In this document: positions 44,410-53,259 of the stretch, piece after piece
How positions within the stretch are numbered: the first letter of the stretch is position 1
How the letters are laid out: each line of letters starts with the position of its first letter
DNA from: Polluticoccus soli
Lineage (GTDB): Bacteria; Bacteroidota; Bacteroidia; Chitinophagales; Chitinophagaceae
Direction of reading: 5' to 3'
NCBI RefSeq assembly: GCF_029269745.1
Contig: NZ_JARJHT010000001.1
Location: forward strand, 2,046,001-2,110,000
DNA length: 64,000 nt
Notes under the pieces: generated by a model
The model's input: the letters and a program-made list of their open reading frames with translations, nothing else
The model's database searches: none
What the model was told of the DNA's origin: nothing
Translations under genes and position numbers: made by a program

Positions 44410-45387
44410 TTATTTTAAAATGTAGTCGACACCTTTTCTTTCAACATGAATGTTGAGTGTTTCGCTGACAACGACCAGTATCTTTTCAATAGGTTCATTG
44501 CGGAAAGTAGTTGTTAACTCAATGTTTTTCAGCCTTGGATTAGCAATGATGATGTTCACTCCATAGGCATCGTTCAATACGTCCACCAGTCGCCAAAGTG
44601 GTGTGGCGTTGCATATGAACTCTTTTGTACGGTAGTAGTTATAAAGCACATCCTCGTTTTCCTCTTTTATCGGGGCGTCAGCACCTTTTAGTACTGTCGC
44701 CTTTTCATTAGGACTCAAGCTTACTTCATTGTCTTTCTTCGTTACCTCCACAATGCCCGTTTCCACGATCACCTCCGTCTTTTCGGCGGTGTTTTTAACG
44801 TTAAATGAAGTGCCCACTACTTTAACGGTGACGTCATTTACCGAGATGATAAATGGTTTTTTCTTATCCGGAGTTACATTGAAGAATGCTTCACCGTTGA
44901 GCGCTATGCTTCGTGTATCGCCATCAAATTCTTCCGGGTAGCTGAGCGTAGATTGTTTATTCAGTGTTATTACAGAACCGTCAGGCAGGGTGTCGATCAG
45001 TACGTTGTTGCCGGATTGCCGGGTGATCATTGCCGGCTCACGGTTCATAATAAAATACGTGAGCAATCCACCAATAGCGATCACCAGTAGGATCGAAGCA
45101 GCCCGTGCCCATGAAAATGAAGGGCGTGACAACTTAATTGTTTTGGGTGCGTGCTGAGCAGGTGTTTCAACTCGCTGTTTGAAACGCGCCCAGGCGGCAT
45201 TTTCATCAACCGTGCTTTGTGCGGCCAGTTGTTTGCTCTTGCTCCATATCAGCTCAAAATGTTCAAAATGTTTTTTGTTTGCAGGGCTGGCTTCTATCCA
45301 GTCTGTTACCAGGGTCTGCTCTTCGGCGGTAGTTTCACCTAGTAAATACTTTACCAGCAGGTCATCACTCATCTGGTTCTTTTTCAC
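44410..45387 (-). CDS. FecR-family anti-sigma factor (DUF4974 type)
   Basis: 325 residues. Cytoplasmic helical region (1-85: DDLLVKYLLGETTAEEQ), one membrane segment (about 90-112: ASILLVIAIGGLLTYFIM), periplasmic FecR domain (about 130-225: VLIDTLPDGSVITLNKQSTL, GEAFFNV, VVGTSFNVK) and C-terminal DUF4974 domain (about 255-325: PLWRLVDVLNDAYGVNI, IEKILVVVSETLNI). It binds and restrains the ECF sigma factor until signalled by an outer-membrane STN partner. The GTG start overlaps the sigma stop by 4 bases (GTGA); an ATG at 45372 is also possible. Confidence 0.95.
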   Translation of the reverse strand: MKKNQMSDDLLVKYLLGETTAEEQTLVTDWIEASPANKKHFEHFELIWSKSKQLAAQSTVDENAAWARFKQRVETPAQHAPKTIKLSRPSFSWARAASILLVIAIGGLLTYFIMNREPAMITRQSGNNVLIDTLPDGSVITLNKQSTLSYPEEFDGDTRSIALNGEAFFNVTPDKKKPFIISVNDVTVKVVGTSFNVKNTAEKTEVIVETGIVEVTKKDNEVSLSPNEKATVLKGADAPIKEENEDVLYNYYRTKEFICNATPLWRLVDVLNDAYGVNIIIANPRLKNIELTTTFRNEPIEKILVVVSETLNIHVERKGVDYILK

Positions 45388-45962
45388 GACAGCATATTTA
45401 AAAGATGAGGAAATAAAATGATCATCGGCAGGAAGTCGGCCAGTTTCTCGCGTAGTATGCGCAGGGCCTTTCCCATCTGGTTCTCTACGGTTTTTACCGA
45501 CAGTCCGAGCTGCTCGGCTATCTCGCGGTATTTCAATTCTTCAAACCTGCTCATCTGGAAGATGGTGCGGCACTGTTCCGGCAGGTCTTTCAATGCATCG
45601 GCCAGTTTTGTTTCCAGTTCTTTGAGCGAAGTTCTTTCGTTGGCTTTTTCAATATCGGTGTGCAGGTAGGTAGTGTGTGCTTTGTAGGCATCCTTTACTT
45701 TAGAATGTTTCATCATGTTGAGACACTCGTGGTAAACGGCGCGGTACAGGTAAGCACTCAACGATTCTTTAATGTTGATCTGGTCTTTCTTTTCCCAAAG
45801 CTTATAGAAAACGTTTTGAACCGCTTCTTCGGCCATTGCCTCACTCCGCAGGATGGTACAGGCATAGGCATGCAGTGCCTTAAAATGGGATTTAAAGGTT
45901 CTTTCAAATATTACTTCGCTGCCGACATCTATCAGCTGGATTCCGGCCGACTCATTTTCCAT
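45384..45962 (-). CDS. ECF sigma factor, Bacteroidota FecI-like
   Basis: 192 residues from the ATG at 45962; the TTG at 46007 is rejected because an exact -7 box lies between. Region 2 (FKSHFKALHAYACTILRSEAMAEEAVQNVFYKLWEKK) and region 4 (LPEQCRTIFQMSRFEELKYREIAEQLGLSVKTVENQMGKAL) are complete, without the linker insertions of larger sigmas. Matches the 'Bacteroides expansion' type of ECF sigma that pairs with FecR. First gene of an operon running to the GIN lipoprotein. Two promoters precede it: a housekeeping -7 box and an apparent autoregulated sigma-site. Confidence 0.95.
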   Translation of the reverse strand: MENESAGIQLIDVGSEVIFERTFKSHFKALHAYACTILRSEAMAEEAVQNVFYKLWEKKDQINIKESLSAYLYRAVYHECLNMMKHSKVKDAYKAHTTYLHTDIEKANERTSLKELETKLADALKDLPEQCRTIFQMSRFEELKYREIAEQLGLSVKTVENQMGKALRILREKLADFLPMIILFPHLLNMLS

Positions 45963-45985
45963 ACGTATGAACGGATGCCCGAGCG

Positions 45986-45993
45986 CAAAGATA
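45986..45993 (-). promoter_or_regulatory. Housekeeping -7 box of the ECF sigma gene
   Basis: TATCTTTG on the minus strand (exact TAnnTTTG), 24 bp before the ATG at 45962. It would provide basal expression of the sigma/FecR pair before self-activation from the site at 46019-46052. Confidence 0.55.
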
Positions 45994-46018
45994 ACGGCTT
46001 CTTTCAATGTGTACTTTT

Positions 46019-46052
46019 ATATACGACAACCCCAACAGCATTTACCCCTACG
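46019..46052 (-). promoter_or_regulatory. Strong sigma-site 1: CGTAGGGGTAA-N11-GTTGTCGTATAT
   Basis: First element 46052-46042, 11-bp spacer 46041-46031, second element 46030-46019, 57 bp before the sigma ATG. It is nearly identical in boxes and identical in spacing to the site before the repeat protein gene. ECF sigma factors usually activate their own promoter through conserved -35/-10 boxes; this pair is the natural candidate. Confidence 0.65.
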
Positions 46053-46117
46053 CCAGTTCAAAATATTTTTTCTCTCGGTCAGATTATCGGTAAATTGTAT
46101 AGATGAACCTTCCTTGT

Positions 46118-47899
46118 ATGAAAAACATATACGTTCCGCTTATTGGTATCGCACTGCTCTTCTCTGCAAATGGAGTTAAAGCGCAGGCAATACCTGCCAA
46201 TCGTATTACTGACTGGAGTAAAGCTGGGCTTCAGGGACCGGTGCCTGCCTACGCCAATGTCATCAATATTATGAACTATGGTGGGATTGATAATGGCTCA
46301 GCTTCCAATCATACTGCCTTCCAGGCCGCAGTGGCTGCGTTGGGCGGAGGACCGGGGGTGATTGATTTTCCCGCAGGAACATATTTGTTCACGCAACCTA
46401 TTTCACTTCGCGACAGCCTGGTGATCAGGGGCGCGGGCAATGCCACAAAGTTATTGTTCGATCTCGGTGGTGCGTTTCAGAATGCGATCATTATAGAGGG
46501 CTCAATTAGCACGACTACCTGGGATGTGGTGCAAACGGCTAATAAGAACGATAGTATTCTGGTGCTGATGAATAAAACGGGTTTGGGAGTGGGAGACTGG
46601 ATGATGGTGACTGATGATGATACCAGCAAAGTCACCTCACCCTGGGCTTATGGTGTTACCGGCCAGATATTTCGGATAGAAAACATAATAGGCGACACCC
46701 TTGTTGCGGATAACATACTACGAAGAAACTACCCTGTCGATTCGATGCCCTTTGTCCGGAAAATTACACCTGTGAAAGGTGCTGGTATCGAATGCCTGTA
46801 TATAGAGCGCCAGGATTCAACAGCTACACAGACCTATAATGTGTACACGAATTACGTAGTCAACAGCTGGGTGATAGGTGTGGAGAGCAACAGCACCAAT
46901 TTTGCACACATAGGCTTGAATGCCTCGTCGCACATGCTCATCCGTGGAAATTATATTCACCATTCACATGGCTATGGCGGTGGTGGACGTGGTTATGGGG
47001 TAGTGTTGCAATACACTACTGGCGACTGCCTGGTAGATAATAACCTCTTTGAGTTTTTGCGGCACTCAATGCTTTTGCAGTTAGGCGCTAACGGCAACGT
47101 GCTATCATATAATTACTCAAAAGATCCTAACTGGAATGAACCACCTTTGCCCGCCAACTCTGCTGGCGACGCTGTACTACATGGCGACTATCCTTATCTC
47201 AATCTTTTTGAAGGCAATGTCGTGCAGCATATAGTGATCGACAATTCGCACGGAAAGAATGGACCATACAATACCTTTTTCCGCAACCGCGCCCAGCTCT
47301 ATGGTATTTTCATGAACAGTGGTACCGGGGTTACAGATAGTGTAAACTTTGTTGGCAACGAGGTGACGAATACCGGCCCTGCGATGGGTAACTTTAGCCT
47401 GGCTGGTGTTGGACACTTGCAACAAGCAAACACTATTAAAGGAATATTGACTCCCGCTGGTAGTACCGCGGCTGAGCAATCGTTGTATCTAACCAGCCCG
47501 CCACCGTTTTGGCAGGGTCAGTTGCAATGGCCAACAATAGGTACTCCATTTCCATACAATCAATACCCCAATACGGCCCAGGCAAGGTATTCTACTCAAA
47601 AAACAGATTGCAGGATCAATCCGGTGTATGTAGGTATTGACGATGTTGGCGGCGTTAGACAATTTAAAGTGTTCCCGAATCCGGCAAGTGGTCAGATAAC
47701 TTTTGCGCTTGATGCTCAAAAGGACGCGGTTATCGAGGTGTCAGATGTCCTTGGCAGGAGCGTTGCTCAATTAAATCTGCCGGCAGCTCATAACAAGGTG
47801 GAATGGAATACTGCAGGTGTAAAGCCGGGAATATACTTGTATCGCGTTTCAATTGAAGGTATTGCTGTACAGACCGGCAGACTAGCCATTACTGAATAG
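46118..47899 (+). CDS. T9SS type A pectate-lyase-superfamily protein
   Basis: 593 residues from the ATG at 46118; the ATG at 46103 gives a less typical leader. Signal peptide (..SANGVKAQ). Pectate_lyase_3-like opening (NVINIMNYGGIDNGSASNHTAFQAAV..GGGPGVIDFPAGTY) and a right-handed beta-helix with SHMLIRGNYIHHSHGYGGGG and GDCLVDNNLFEFLRHSMLLQ. C-terminal type A sorting domain (FKVFPNPASGQITFAL..GIYLYRVSIEGIAVQTGRLAI). Probably a surface polysaccharide-binding or -cleaving enzyme. Divergent from the sigma gene. Its 3' end overlaps the DASS transporter by 11 bp. Confidence 0.85.
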   Translation: MKNIYVPLIGIALLFSANGVKAQAIPANRITDWSKAGLQGPVPAYANVINIMNYGGIDNGSASNHTAFQAAVAALGGGPGVIDFPAGTYLFTQPISLRDSLVIRGAGNATKLLFDLGGAFQNAIIIEGSISTTTWDVVQTANKNDSILVLMNKTGLGVGDWMMVTDDDTSKVTSPWAYGVTGQIFRIENIIGDTLVADNILRRNYPVDSMPFVRKITPVKGAGIECLYIERQDSTATQTYNVYTNYVVNSWVIGVESNSTNFAHIGLNASSHMLIRGNYIHHSHGYGGGGRGYGVVLQYTTGDCLVDNNLFEFLRHSMLLQLGANGNVLSYNYSKDPNWNEPPLPANSAGDAVLHGDYPYLNLFEGNVVQHIVIDNSHGKNGPYNTFFRNRAQLYGIFMNSGTGVTDSVNFVGNEVTNTGPAMGNFSLAGVGHLQQANTIKGILTPAGSTAAEQSLYLTSPPPFWQGQLQWPTIGTPFPYNQYPNTAQARYSTQKTDCRINPVYVGIDDVGGVRQFKVFPNPASGQITFALDAQKDAVIEVSDVLGRSVAQLNLPAAHNKVEWNTAGVKPGIYLYRVSIEGIAVQTGRLAITE

Positions 47900-49322
47900 C
47901 CTTTACCAGCACAGGTAACAGGTACCAGCAGAATAATGTTATCAGCACCGCCGATATAATGTTCATGACAAAGCCCGTCTTAATCATGTCTTTTAGTTGC
48001 AACCTGCCGCTGGCAAATACAATTGCATTGGGTGGCGTGCCCATCGGCAACATGCTCGCACAACTGGCGCCAAGTGTCATAGCCATGCCTAGTTGAAGGG
48101 CATCGATATGCAAAGCCTTTGCCATGCCCGCAATTACCGGCGCGAATACGATCACCTGGGCTACATTGCTCATCACCTCGCTGGTAAAGATGGAGACTGT
48201 AGCAATGATGAATACCAGCAGAATGCCACCCGTAGCAAAGCCTGCTATCCAGAGTCCAATTGATTCGACGATGCCTGCCTTTCCAAGTTGGTCGGCCAGG
48301 CTGATACCACCACCAAAAAGCAAAAGGATACCCCAGGCTACTTTTTTAGTGTCGTCCCAGTTAAGCAGGGCCTGGCCTTTTACATTGCCAGATGGTATCA
48401 TAAATAACGACAAGGCGCCCATTACCGCAATCATTGTGTCGTCAAGCTTGAATAGGGTCTGCTGTTTATTGATGATGTCTTTAGTCATCCAGAGGAGCGC
48501 AGTGGTAGCAAAAACGACCATTACACGTTTTTCAGCCGCACTCATCTTATCAGAACATTGCAGCTCTTTTGTGATGGTAGCTTTTGTGGTCTCATCCGCC
48601 TTCATGCGAATTGGATAAAGGAATTGCGTCATCACGATGTACAGGCTGCCGAGCAGCAGAAACGATAGGGGTACGCAAAGCTTCATCCAATCTGCAAAAG
48701 CAAAAGCATAGCCATCATTCTTTTCCAGGAAGCCCACATAGGCAACATTGGGTGGAGTACCTATGATGGTTGCAATACCGCCGAAATTTGCGGAATAGCT
48801 AATGGCCAACATCAGGCAAACGTTGAGGTTTTGAACGGCCTTATCCTTTCCCATATTAGCTTCCATTACGTTCAGCACGCTCAGTGCTATAGGATACATC
48901 ATCATAGTAGTGGCCGTATTACTTAGCCACCAACTCAATAGTCCCGTTGCCAGTATGAACCCAAGTACAATGCGGTTGCCACTAGTGCCTGTGATGCCGA
49001 CGATCTTTAATGCTATCCGTTTATGGAGCAACCATTTCTCTACCGCCAGTCCAATCAGGAACCCACCCAGAAAGAGAAAGATAATAGGACTGCCATACGA
49101 AACTGCTGCTTCTTCGGTTTTTGCGACACCGAGAACAGGAAAGAGAACTAATGGTATAAGCGCCACAGCAGGCATTGGCATTGCTTCGGTCACCCACCAA
49201 ACGATCATAAGTATAGCTACAGCTGCGACCTTGCAGGCCTTTTCATCAAGGCTAAATGGATTGAATATTAATAGTGCAGCAAAAAGGGCCACACCTGCGG
49301 TGATAGCAATAGTTTTTTTCAT
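47889..49322 (-). CDS. DASS/SLC13-type sodium:dicarboxylate or sulfate symporter
   Basis: 477 residues from the ATG at 49322; a longer ORF to 49382 is rejected because it adds a non-conserved 20-residue leader. About twelve membrane segments. The two SNT-type substrate/sodium loops are present: WWLSNTATTMMMYPI and SEVMSNVAQVIVFAP, each followed by a GTPPN motif (IIGTPPNVAYVGF and MLPMGTPPNAIVFAS). Imports di/tricarboxylates (or sulfate) with Na+. Single gene, convergent with the T9SS pectate-lyase gene. Confidence 0.93.
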   Translation of the reverse strand: MKKTIAITAGVALFAALLIFNPFSLDEKACKVAAVAILMIVWWVTEAMPMPAVALIPLVLFPVLGVAKTEEAAVSYGSPIIFLFLGGFLIGLAVEKWLLHKRIALKIVGITGTSGNRIVLGFILATGLLSWWLSNTATTMMMYPIALSVLNVMEANMGKDKAVQNLNVCLMLAISYSANFGGIATIIGTPPNVAYVGFLEKNDGYAFAFADWMKLCVPLSFLLLGSLYIVMTQFLYPIRMKADETTKATITKELQCSDKMSAAEKRVMVVFATTALLWMTKDIINKQQTLFKLDDTMIAVMGALSLFMIPSGNVKGQALLNWDDTKKVAWGILLLFGGGISLADQLGKAGIVESIGLWIAGFATGGILLVFIIATVSIFTSEVMSNVAQVIVFAPVIAGMAKALHIDALQLGMAMTLGASCASMLPMGTPPNAIVFASGRLQLKDMIKTGFVMNIISAVLITLFCWYLLPVLVKAIQ

Positions 49323-49361
49323 GTGTCGGATGCTGGATTCATGAAAACTTTGCCATGAAAA

Positions 49362-49396
49362 TAAATAAAAAAAGAGTTTCAATTAAGAAACTCTTT
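49362..49396 (-). terminator. Rho-independent terminator of the tlpA-like gene
   Basis: Stem AAAGAGTTTC/GAAACTCTTT (49371-49380/49387-49396) with loop AATTAA. Read on minus, it is followed by a T-rich run. Confidence 0.8.
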
Positions 49397-49419
49397 TAAT
49401 GTATTGTTGAGTCAGTTGA

Positions 49420-49914
49420 CTACTTGGCTAGCTCTTTGATCTTGGCGTAAACCTCATCTTCGCTACCCTCTTCATAACCAGAGTGCATGTAGGCTACCTT
49501 ACCTGTCTTGTCGATGATCATGGTAAATGGCACTGTCTGGAAGTTCAGCGAACGCTTCAGATCAGAGTTGGGATCGATGTAAAAAGGGAAGTCCCAGCCT
49601 TGTGATTTAGCATAGCTGCGAACCAGGCCCTCAGCCCTCGATTCGTCTATAGAAACGGTAACAAAGTTGAAGTCGGTTTCCTCTTTCCATTTGGGCATTT
49701 TTTCACGCACGTTCTTGATCTCTTTTTTGCAAGGAACGCACCACGTAGCCCAAAAACTTACCAGAGTTACTTTGTCCTTTTGAATGGCATCGCTGAACGC
49801 TACCTTCTTGTTTGCGTTAAGATCCTTGATCGTGGTATTGGGTAATTCTGCTGTCTGAGCGTTGGCGGTTACAGCAAAAAACAGCGCTAAACCCGCTGCC
49901 ATCAAATTCTTCAT
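49420..49914 (-). CDS. TlpA/ResA-type thiol:disulfide protein
   Basis: 164 residues. Signal peptide (..AVTANAQ). Thioredoxin fold with active site WATWCVPCKKE (Cys59, Cys62), a cis-Pro loop VPFTMIID, and the TlpA-type insertion. Reduces or rearranges disulfides in the periplasm. It is divergent from the DUF6029 outer-membrane gene (95 bp between starts), a neighbourhood I have seen repeatedly in Bacteroidota, so the two may be functionally linked. Confidence 0.93.
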   Translation of the reverse strand: MKNLMAAGLALFFAVTANAQTAELPNTTIKDLNANKKVAFSDAIQKDKVTLVSFWATWCVPCKKEIKNVREKMPKWKEETDFNFVTVSIDESRAEGLVRSYAKSQGWDFPFYIDPNSDLKRSLNFQTVPFTMIIDKTGKVAYMHSGYEEGSEDEVYAKIKELAK

Positions 49915-50009
49915 ATTAACTTATGTTTTAAATAAATGAATCGAAAATCTTGCCAGATTTTAATAGAAGTTTTAAATTTAGAGAAATTTTAGAATTCACC
50001 AATCAGTTG

Positions 50010-51587
50010 ATGAAAAAGTATATTGTATTATTCGCACTCACAGCGATAAGTGTAAGTGGTTTAGCGCAGGGGACGCTATCGGGAGATCTGATGATGAACG
50101 CGAATTTCTTTAGGAGAGATTCAACTATTAATGCTGACGGGAATCCGTTGTATGACAACTACTTAAGTGGTGGTGAAGCATGGCTTGGCATGCGTTACTA
50201 CAATAAGGGATTTACAGCAACTTTACGCACAGATGCATTTCATAACTCTAATCTGCTGAATCCAGTTCAGGCATTTAGTGGTTTTGGTATCGGTGCATGG
50301 AGCTTGAGTAAAGAATATCATGATCTTACTGTAACTGCAGGTTATATCTACGACCAGATCGGTAGTGGTATTCTGTTTCGTGCTTACGAAGACCGTGGTT
50401 TGTTGATCGACAACGCATTGGTGGGTGTGCACCTGAAATACAAGATCGGTGAGAACCTGTACGCAAAAGCATTTGCGGGCCAGCAGAAGTTTCTCTTCGA
50501 ACGTTATTTGCCGATCATCAAAGGCGGTAATGTCGAAGGTGAAGTAAACCTTGGTGACAAAGCGCACATGACTCCGGGTGTAGGTATATTGAACCGCACG
50601 CTTGACCAGGCGTCTATGGACCAAGTGGTGTCTACCATCAATAGCCAGCCGATGGAGACAAGGTTCGTTCCCAAATACAATATGTATGCGTTCACAGCGT
50701 ACAACACGCTGACATGGGGCGATTTCTCATGGTATATGGAAGGTGCCTACAAGACCGAAGAAGCATTTGTAAAAGACAACAGGCTTCAATTTGGTGATGG
50801 TAACGCACAATACACTACCCTTGGTTACGCACGTAAGGGCTTTGCCATCAACCTGACAGGTAAGCGTACTGAAGACTTCGTAATGCGCACCTCACCAAAC
50901 CAGGTACTGCTGCGTGGTATGATGAACTGGCAGCCTATCGTTGCCCGTCTGCGCCCGCAACGCCTGATGGCACGTTACACTCCGGCTTCTCAGGATATTT
51001 CTGAAATGGCGCTGGGTGGTGACGTCCTGGTTGCTCCTAACGATGACCTCAGCCTTACTTTTAACTACACACACATCAACACCCTGGAAGAAAAACTGCT
51101 GTATCGCGAAGCTTATGCTGAAGCAGAATACCGAGGTCTGAAAGATATCATCCTGCAAGGTGGTGTGCAGCTGATGCAGTACAACCAGGAGATCTACCAG
51201 GTGAAACCTGGTGTTCCCATTGTTAAGTCGTTCATCCCGTTTGCAGAAGTTACCTACCGTTTCGACTCAAAGCACTCTATACGTACACAGTGGGAGTACC
51301 AGCAAACAAAAGAAGACTTCGGTTCATGGATATTCGGACTGGTTGAATTCAACATCGCTCCAAAATGGTCGTTCGCAGTATCTGATATGTACAACATCGA
51401 CCCAGGTCCTGCTGCAACCAATGGTGGTCACCACTATTACAACGTGTTCACTGCCTTCACAAAAGGTCCTCACCGTTTCACCGCTTCTTACGTGAAACAA
51501 GTGGAAGGTATCAACTGTACCGGTGGCGTTTGCCGTTACGAACCAGCATTCAGCGGTGTTCGTCTCGGTATTACGTCGAGCTTCTAA
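50010..51587 (+). CDS. DUF6029-like outer-membrane beta-barrel protein
   Basis: 525 residues from the ATG at 50010; a TTG at 49950 is rejected as it hides the signal peptide (MKKYIVLFALTAISVSGLAQ). The mature protein is a series of amphipathic strands with short turns (GFTATLRTDAFHNSN, HDLTVTAGYIYDQIGSGILFRAYEDRGL), ending in a C-terminal aromatic (GVRLGITSSF), as required for outer-membrane insertion. Matches what I know as DUF6029. Highly expressed codon pattern. Possible client or partner of TlpA. Function unknown. Confidence 0.8.
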   Translation: MKKYIVLFALTAISVSGLAQGTLSGDLMMNANFFRRDSTINADGNPLYDNYLSGGEAWLGMRYYNKGFTATLRTDAFHNSNLLNPVQAFSGFGIGAWSLSKEYHDLTVTAGYIYDQIGSGILFRAYEDRGLLIDNALVGVHLKYKIGENLYAKAFAGQQKFLFERYLPIIKGGNVEGEVNLGDKAHMTPGVGILNRTLDQASMDQVVSTINSQPMETRFVPKYNMYAFTAYNTLTWGDFSWYMEGAYKTEEAFVKDNRLQFGDGNAQYTTLGYARKGFAINLTGKRTEDFVMRTSPNQVLLRGMMNWQPIVARLRPQRLMARYTPASQDISEMALGGDVLVAPNDDLSLTFNYTHINTLEEKLLYREAYAEAEYRGLKDIILQGGVQLMQYNQEIYQVKPGVPIVKSFIPFAEVTYRFDSKHSIRTQWEYQQTKEDFGSWIFGLVEFNIAPKWSFAVSDMYNIDPGPAATNGGHHYYNVFTAFTKGPHRFTASYVKQVEGINCTGGVCRYEPAFSGVRLGITSSF

Positions 51588-51613
51588 AGTCAGTAAGCAT
51601 AAAAGTTATAAAT

Positions 51614-51639
51614 TACGGTCCTTCATGGACCGTTTTTTA
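51614..51639 (+). terminator. Rho-independent terminator before nadB
   Basis: Stem ACGGTCC/GGACCGT with loop TTCAT, then TTTTT (51633-51639). The nadB ATG lies only 9 bp further on, so nadB is expressed either by readthrough or from a promoter overlapping this hairpin. Confidence 0.85.
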
Positions 51640-51647
51640 TTTAAGAT

Positions 51648-53246
51648 ATGATTCAGACTGACTTCCTGGTAATAGGTTCGGGCATAGCAGGGTTGACGTT
51701 TGCCGTAAAGATGGCGCGACAGTTTCCTGATAAGACGATCACGATACTCACTAAGGCGAATACGGATGAGACCAACACCAAATATGCCCAAGGGGGTATC
51801 GCAGTAGTGAACGACCTGGAGAAAGACAGTTTTCAGAAACATATCGACGATACGCTGGTAGCCGGTGATGGCCTCTGCAATCCTGAAGTGGTAGAGATAG
51901 TGGTGAAAGAAGGCCCGGCGCGGGTAAATGAGATAATTGAGTGGGGCGCACAGTTTGACAAAGACCCGGAAGGCGACTATATGCGTGGCAAGGAAGGTGG
52001 TCACTCTGAGTTCCGCATACTGCACCATAAAGACATAACCGGTTTTGAAATAGAGCGTGCGCTGGTAGAAGAAGCGAGAAGCCACAAGAACATCAGTATA
52101 CACAACCATTGGTTCGTGCTGGACATTATCACGCAGCACCATCTTGGTCACCTTGTTACCAAATCCACCCCCGATATTGAATGTTATGGTGTCTACGCCC
52201 TCAACCTGCAGAATTATAACATTGAAAAGATACTCTCGAAGGTAACAGTAATGGCCGCTGGCGGTGTGGGACAAGCATACCGTACTACCACCAATCCGAA
52301 GATCGCGACGGGAGATGGTATTGCTATGGCTTACCGCGCCAAGGCGAGGATAGAGAACATGGAGTTCATCCAGTTTCACCCGACAGCCTTGTATGAGGCT
52401 GGAGTAAGTCCTTCTTTTCTGATAACCGAAGCTGTACGAGGCGATGGCGCCATTCTGCGCAATAAAGCCGGCGATGCATTCATGCTGCAGTATGACTCCC
52501 GTGCTGACCTTGCCCCGCGCGATGTGGTAGCGCGTGCGATAGACAATGAGATGAAGCGCACTGGTACAGAGCATGTGTACCTCGACTGCACGCACATGGA
52601 TCCCATCAAATTCAAAGAGCACTTCCCGAATATCTATGCCAAGTGCAAGAGCATAGGTATAGACGCGTTGGAAGACTATATACCTGTGGCGCCGGCAGCG
52701 CACTATTGCTGTGGTGGCATCAAAACAGACCAGGTCGGCGGAACATCTATTCGCCACCTATATGCTTGTGGCGAGTGTGCCAGCACCGGCTTGCATGGCG
52801 CCAATCGCCTGGCTTCTAACTCACTACTGGAGGCTTTGGTTTTTGCCCATCGGTGCGGAAAGGACGCAGCGGCAAAGATCGATTTACTTGCCTTCGAGGA
52901 GCGCATACCTGAGTGGAATGCCTTGGGTACGACTGAACCACAGGAGATGATCCTCATAACGCAAAGCCTAAAAGAACTGCAACAAGTTATGAGCGACTAC
53001 GTAGGTATCGTGCGAAATGATGTTCGCTTGCATCGCGCCCTGAACCGACTGGACCTGTTACACTCAGAGACTGAAGAACTCTATAGAAGCAGCATCGTGT
53101 CGCCACAACTCTGCGAGCTTCGTAACCTGATCACTACTGCCTACCTCATAGTAAAGAGCGCCCAGTTCAGGAAAGAGAGCAGGGGACTGCATTACAATAC
53201 TGACTACCCGGCTAAAAGTGAGTTGTTACAGAACATCGTCCTGTAA
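51648..53246 (+). CDS. nadB: L-aspartate oxidase
   Basis: 532 residues. FAD-binding GSGIAGL (10-16), ETNTKYAQGGIAVV, HHKDITG, and the C-terminal FAD/active-site stretch HYCCGGIKTDQVGGTSI..LYACGECASTGLHGANRLASNSLLEALVF. The arginine of the R-G-D/S region (EAVRGDGAILRNKAGD) is present. First step of de novo NAD synthesis. nadA and nadC are not in the window. The 14-bp gap to the convergent ABC exporter holds no terminator. Confidence 0.96.
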   Translation: MIQTDFLVIGSGIAGLTFAVKMARQFPDKTITILTKANTDETNTKYAQGGIAVVNDLEKDSFQKHIDDTLVAGDGLCNPEVVEIVVKEGPARVNEIIEWGAQFDKDPEGDYMRGKEGGHSEFRILHHKDITGFEIERALVEEARSHKNISIHNHWFVLDIITQHHLGHLVTKSTPDIECYGVYALNLQNYNIEKILSKVTVMAAGGVGQAYRTTTNPKIATGDGIAMAYRAKARIENMEFIQFHPTALYEAGVSPSFLITEAVRGDGAILRNKAGDAFMLQYDSRADLAPRDVVARAIDNEMKRTGTEHVYLDCTHMDPIKFKEHFPNIYAKCKSIGIDALEDYIPVAPAAHYCCGGIKTDQVGGTSIRHLYACGECASTGLHGANRLASNSLLEALVFAHRCGKDAAAKIDLLAFEERIPEWNALGTTEPQEMILITQSLKELQQVMSDYVGIVRNDVRLHRALNRLDLLHSETEELYRSSIVSPQLCELRNLITTAYLIVKSAQFRKESRGLHYNTDYPAKSELLQNIVL

Positions 53247-53259
53247 CAACTGTAACAAT

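Noticed and set aside
46008-46100. Using the TTG at 46007 as the ECF sigma start
   Set aside because: The exact -7 box at 45986-45993 would then be inside the gene, and ATG 45962 gives a normal ECF sigma length.
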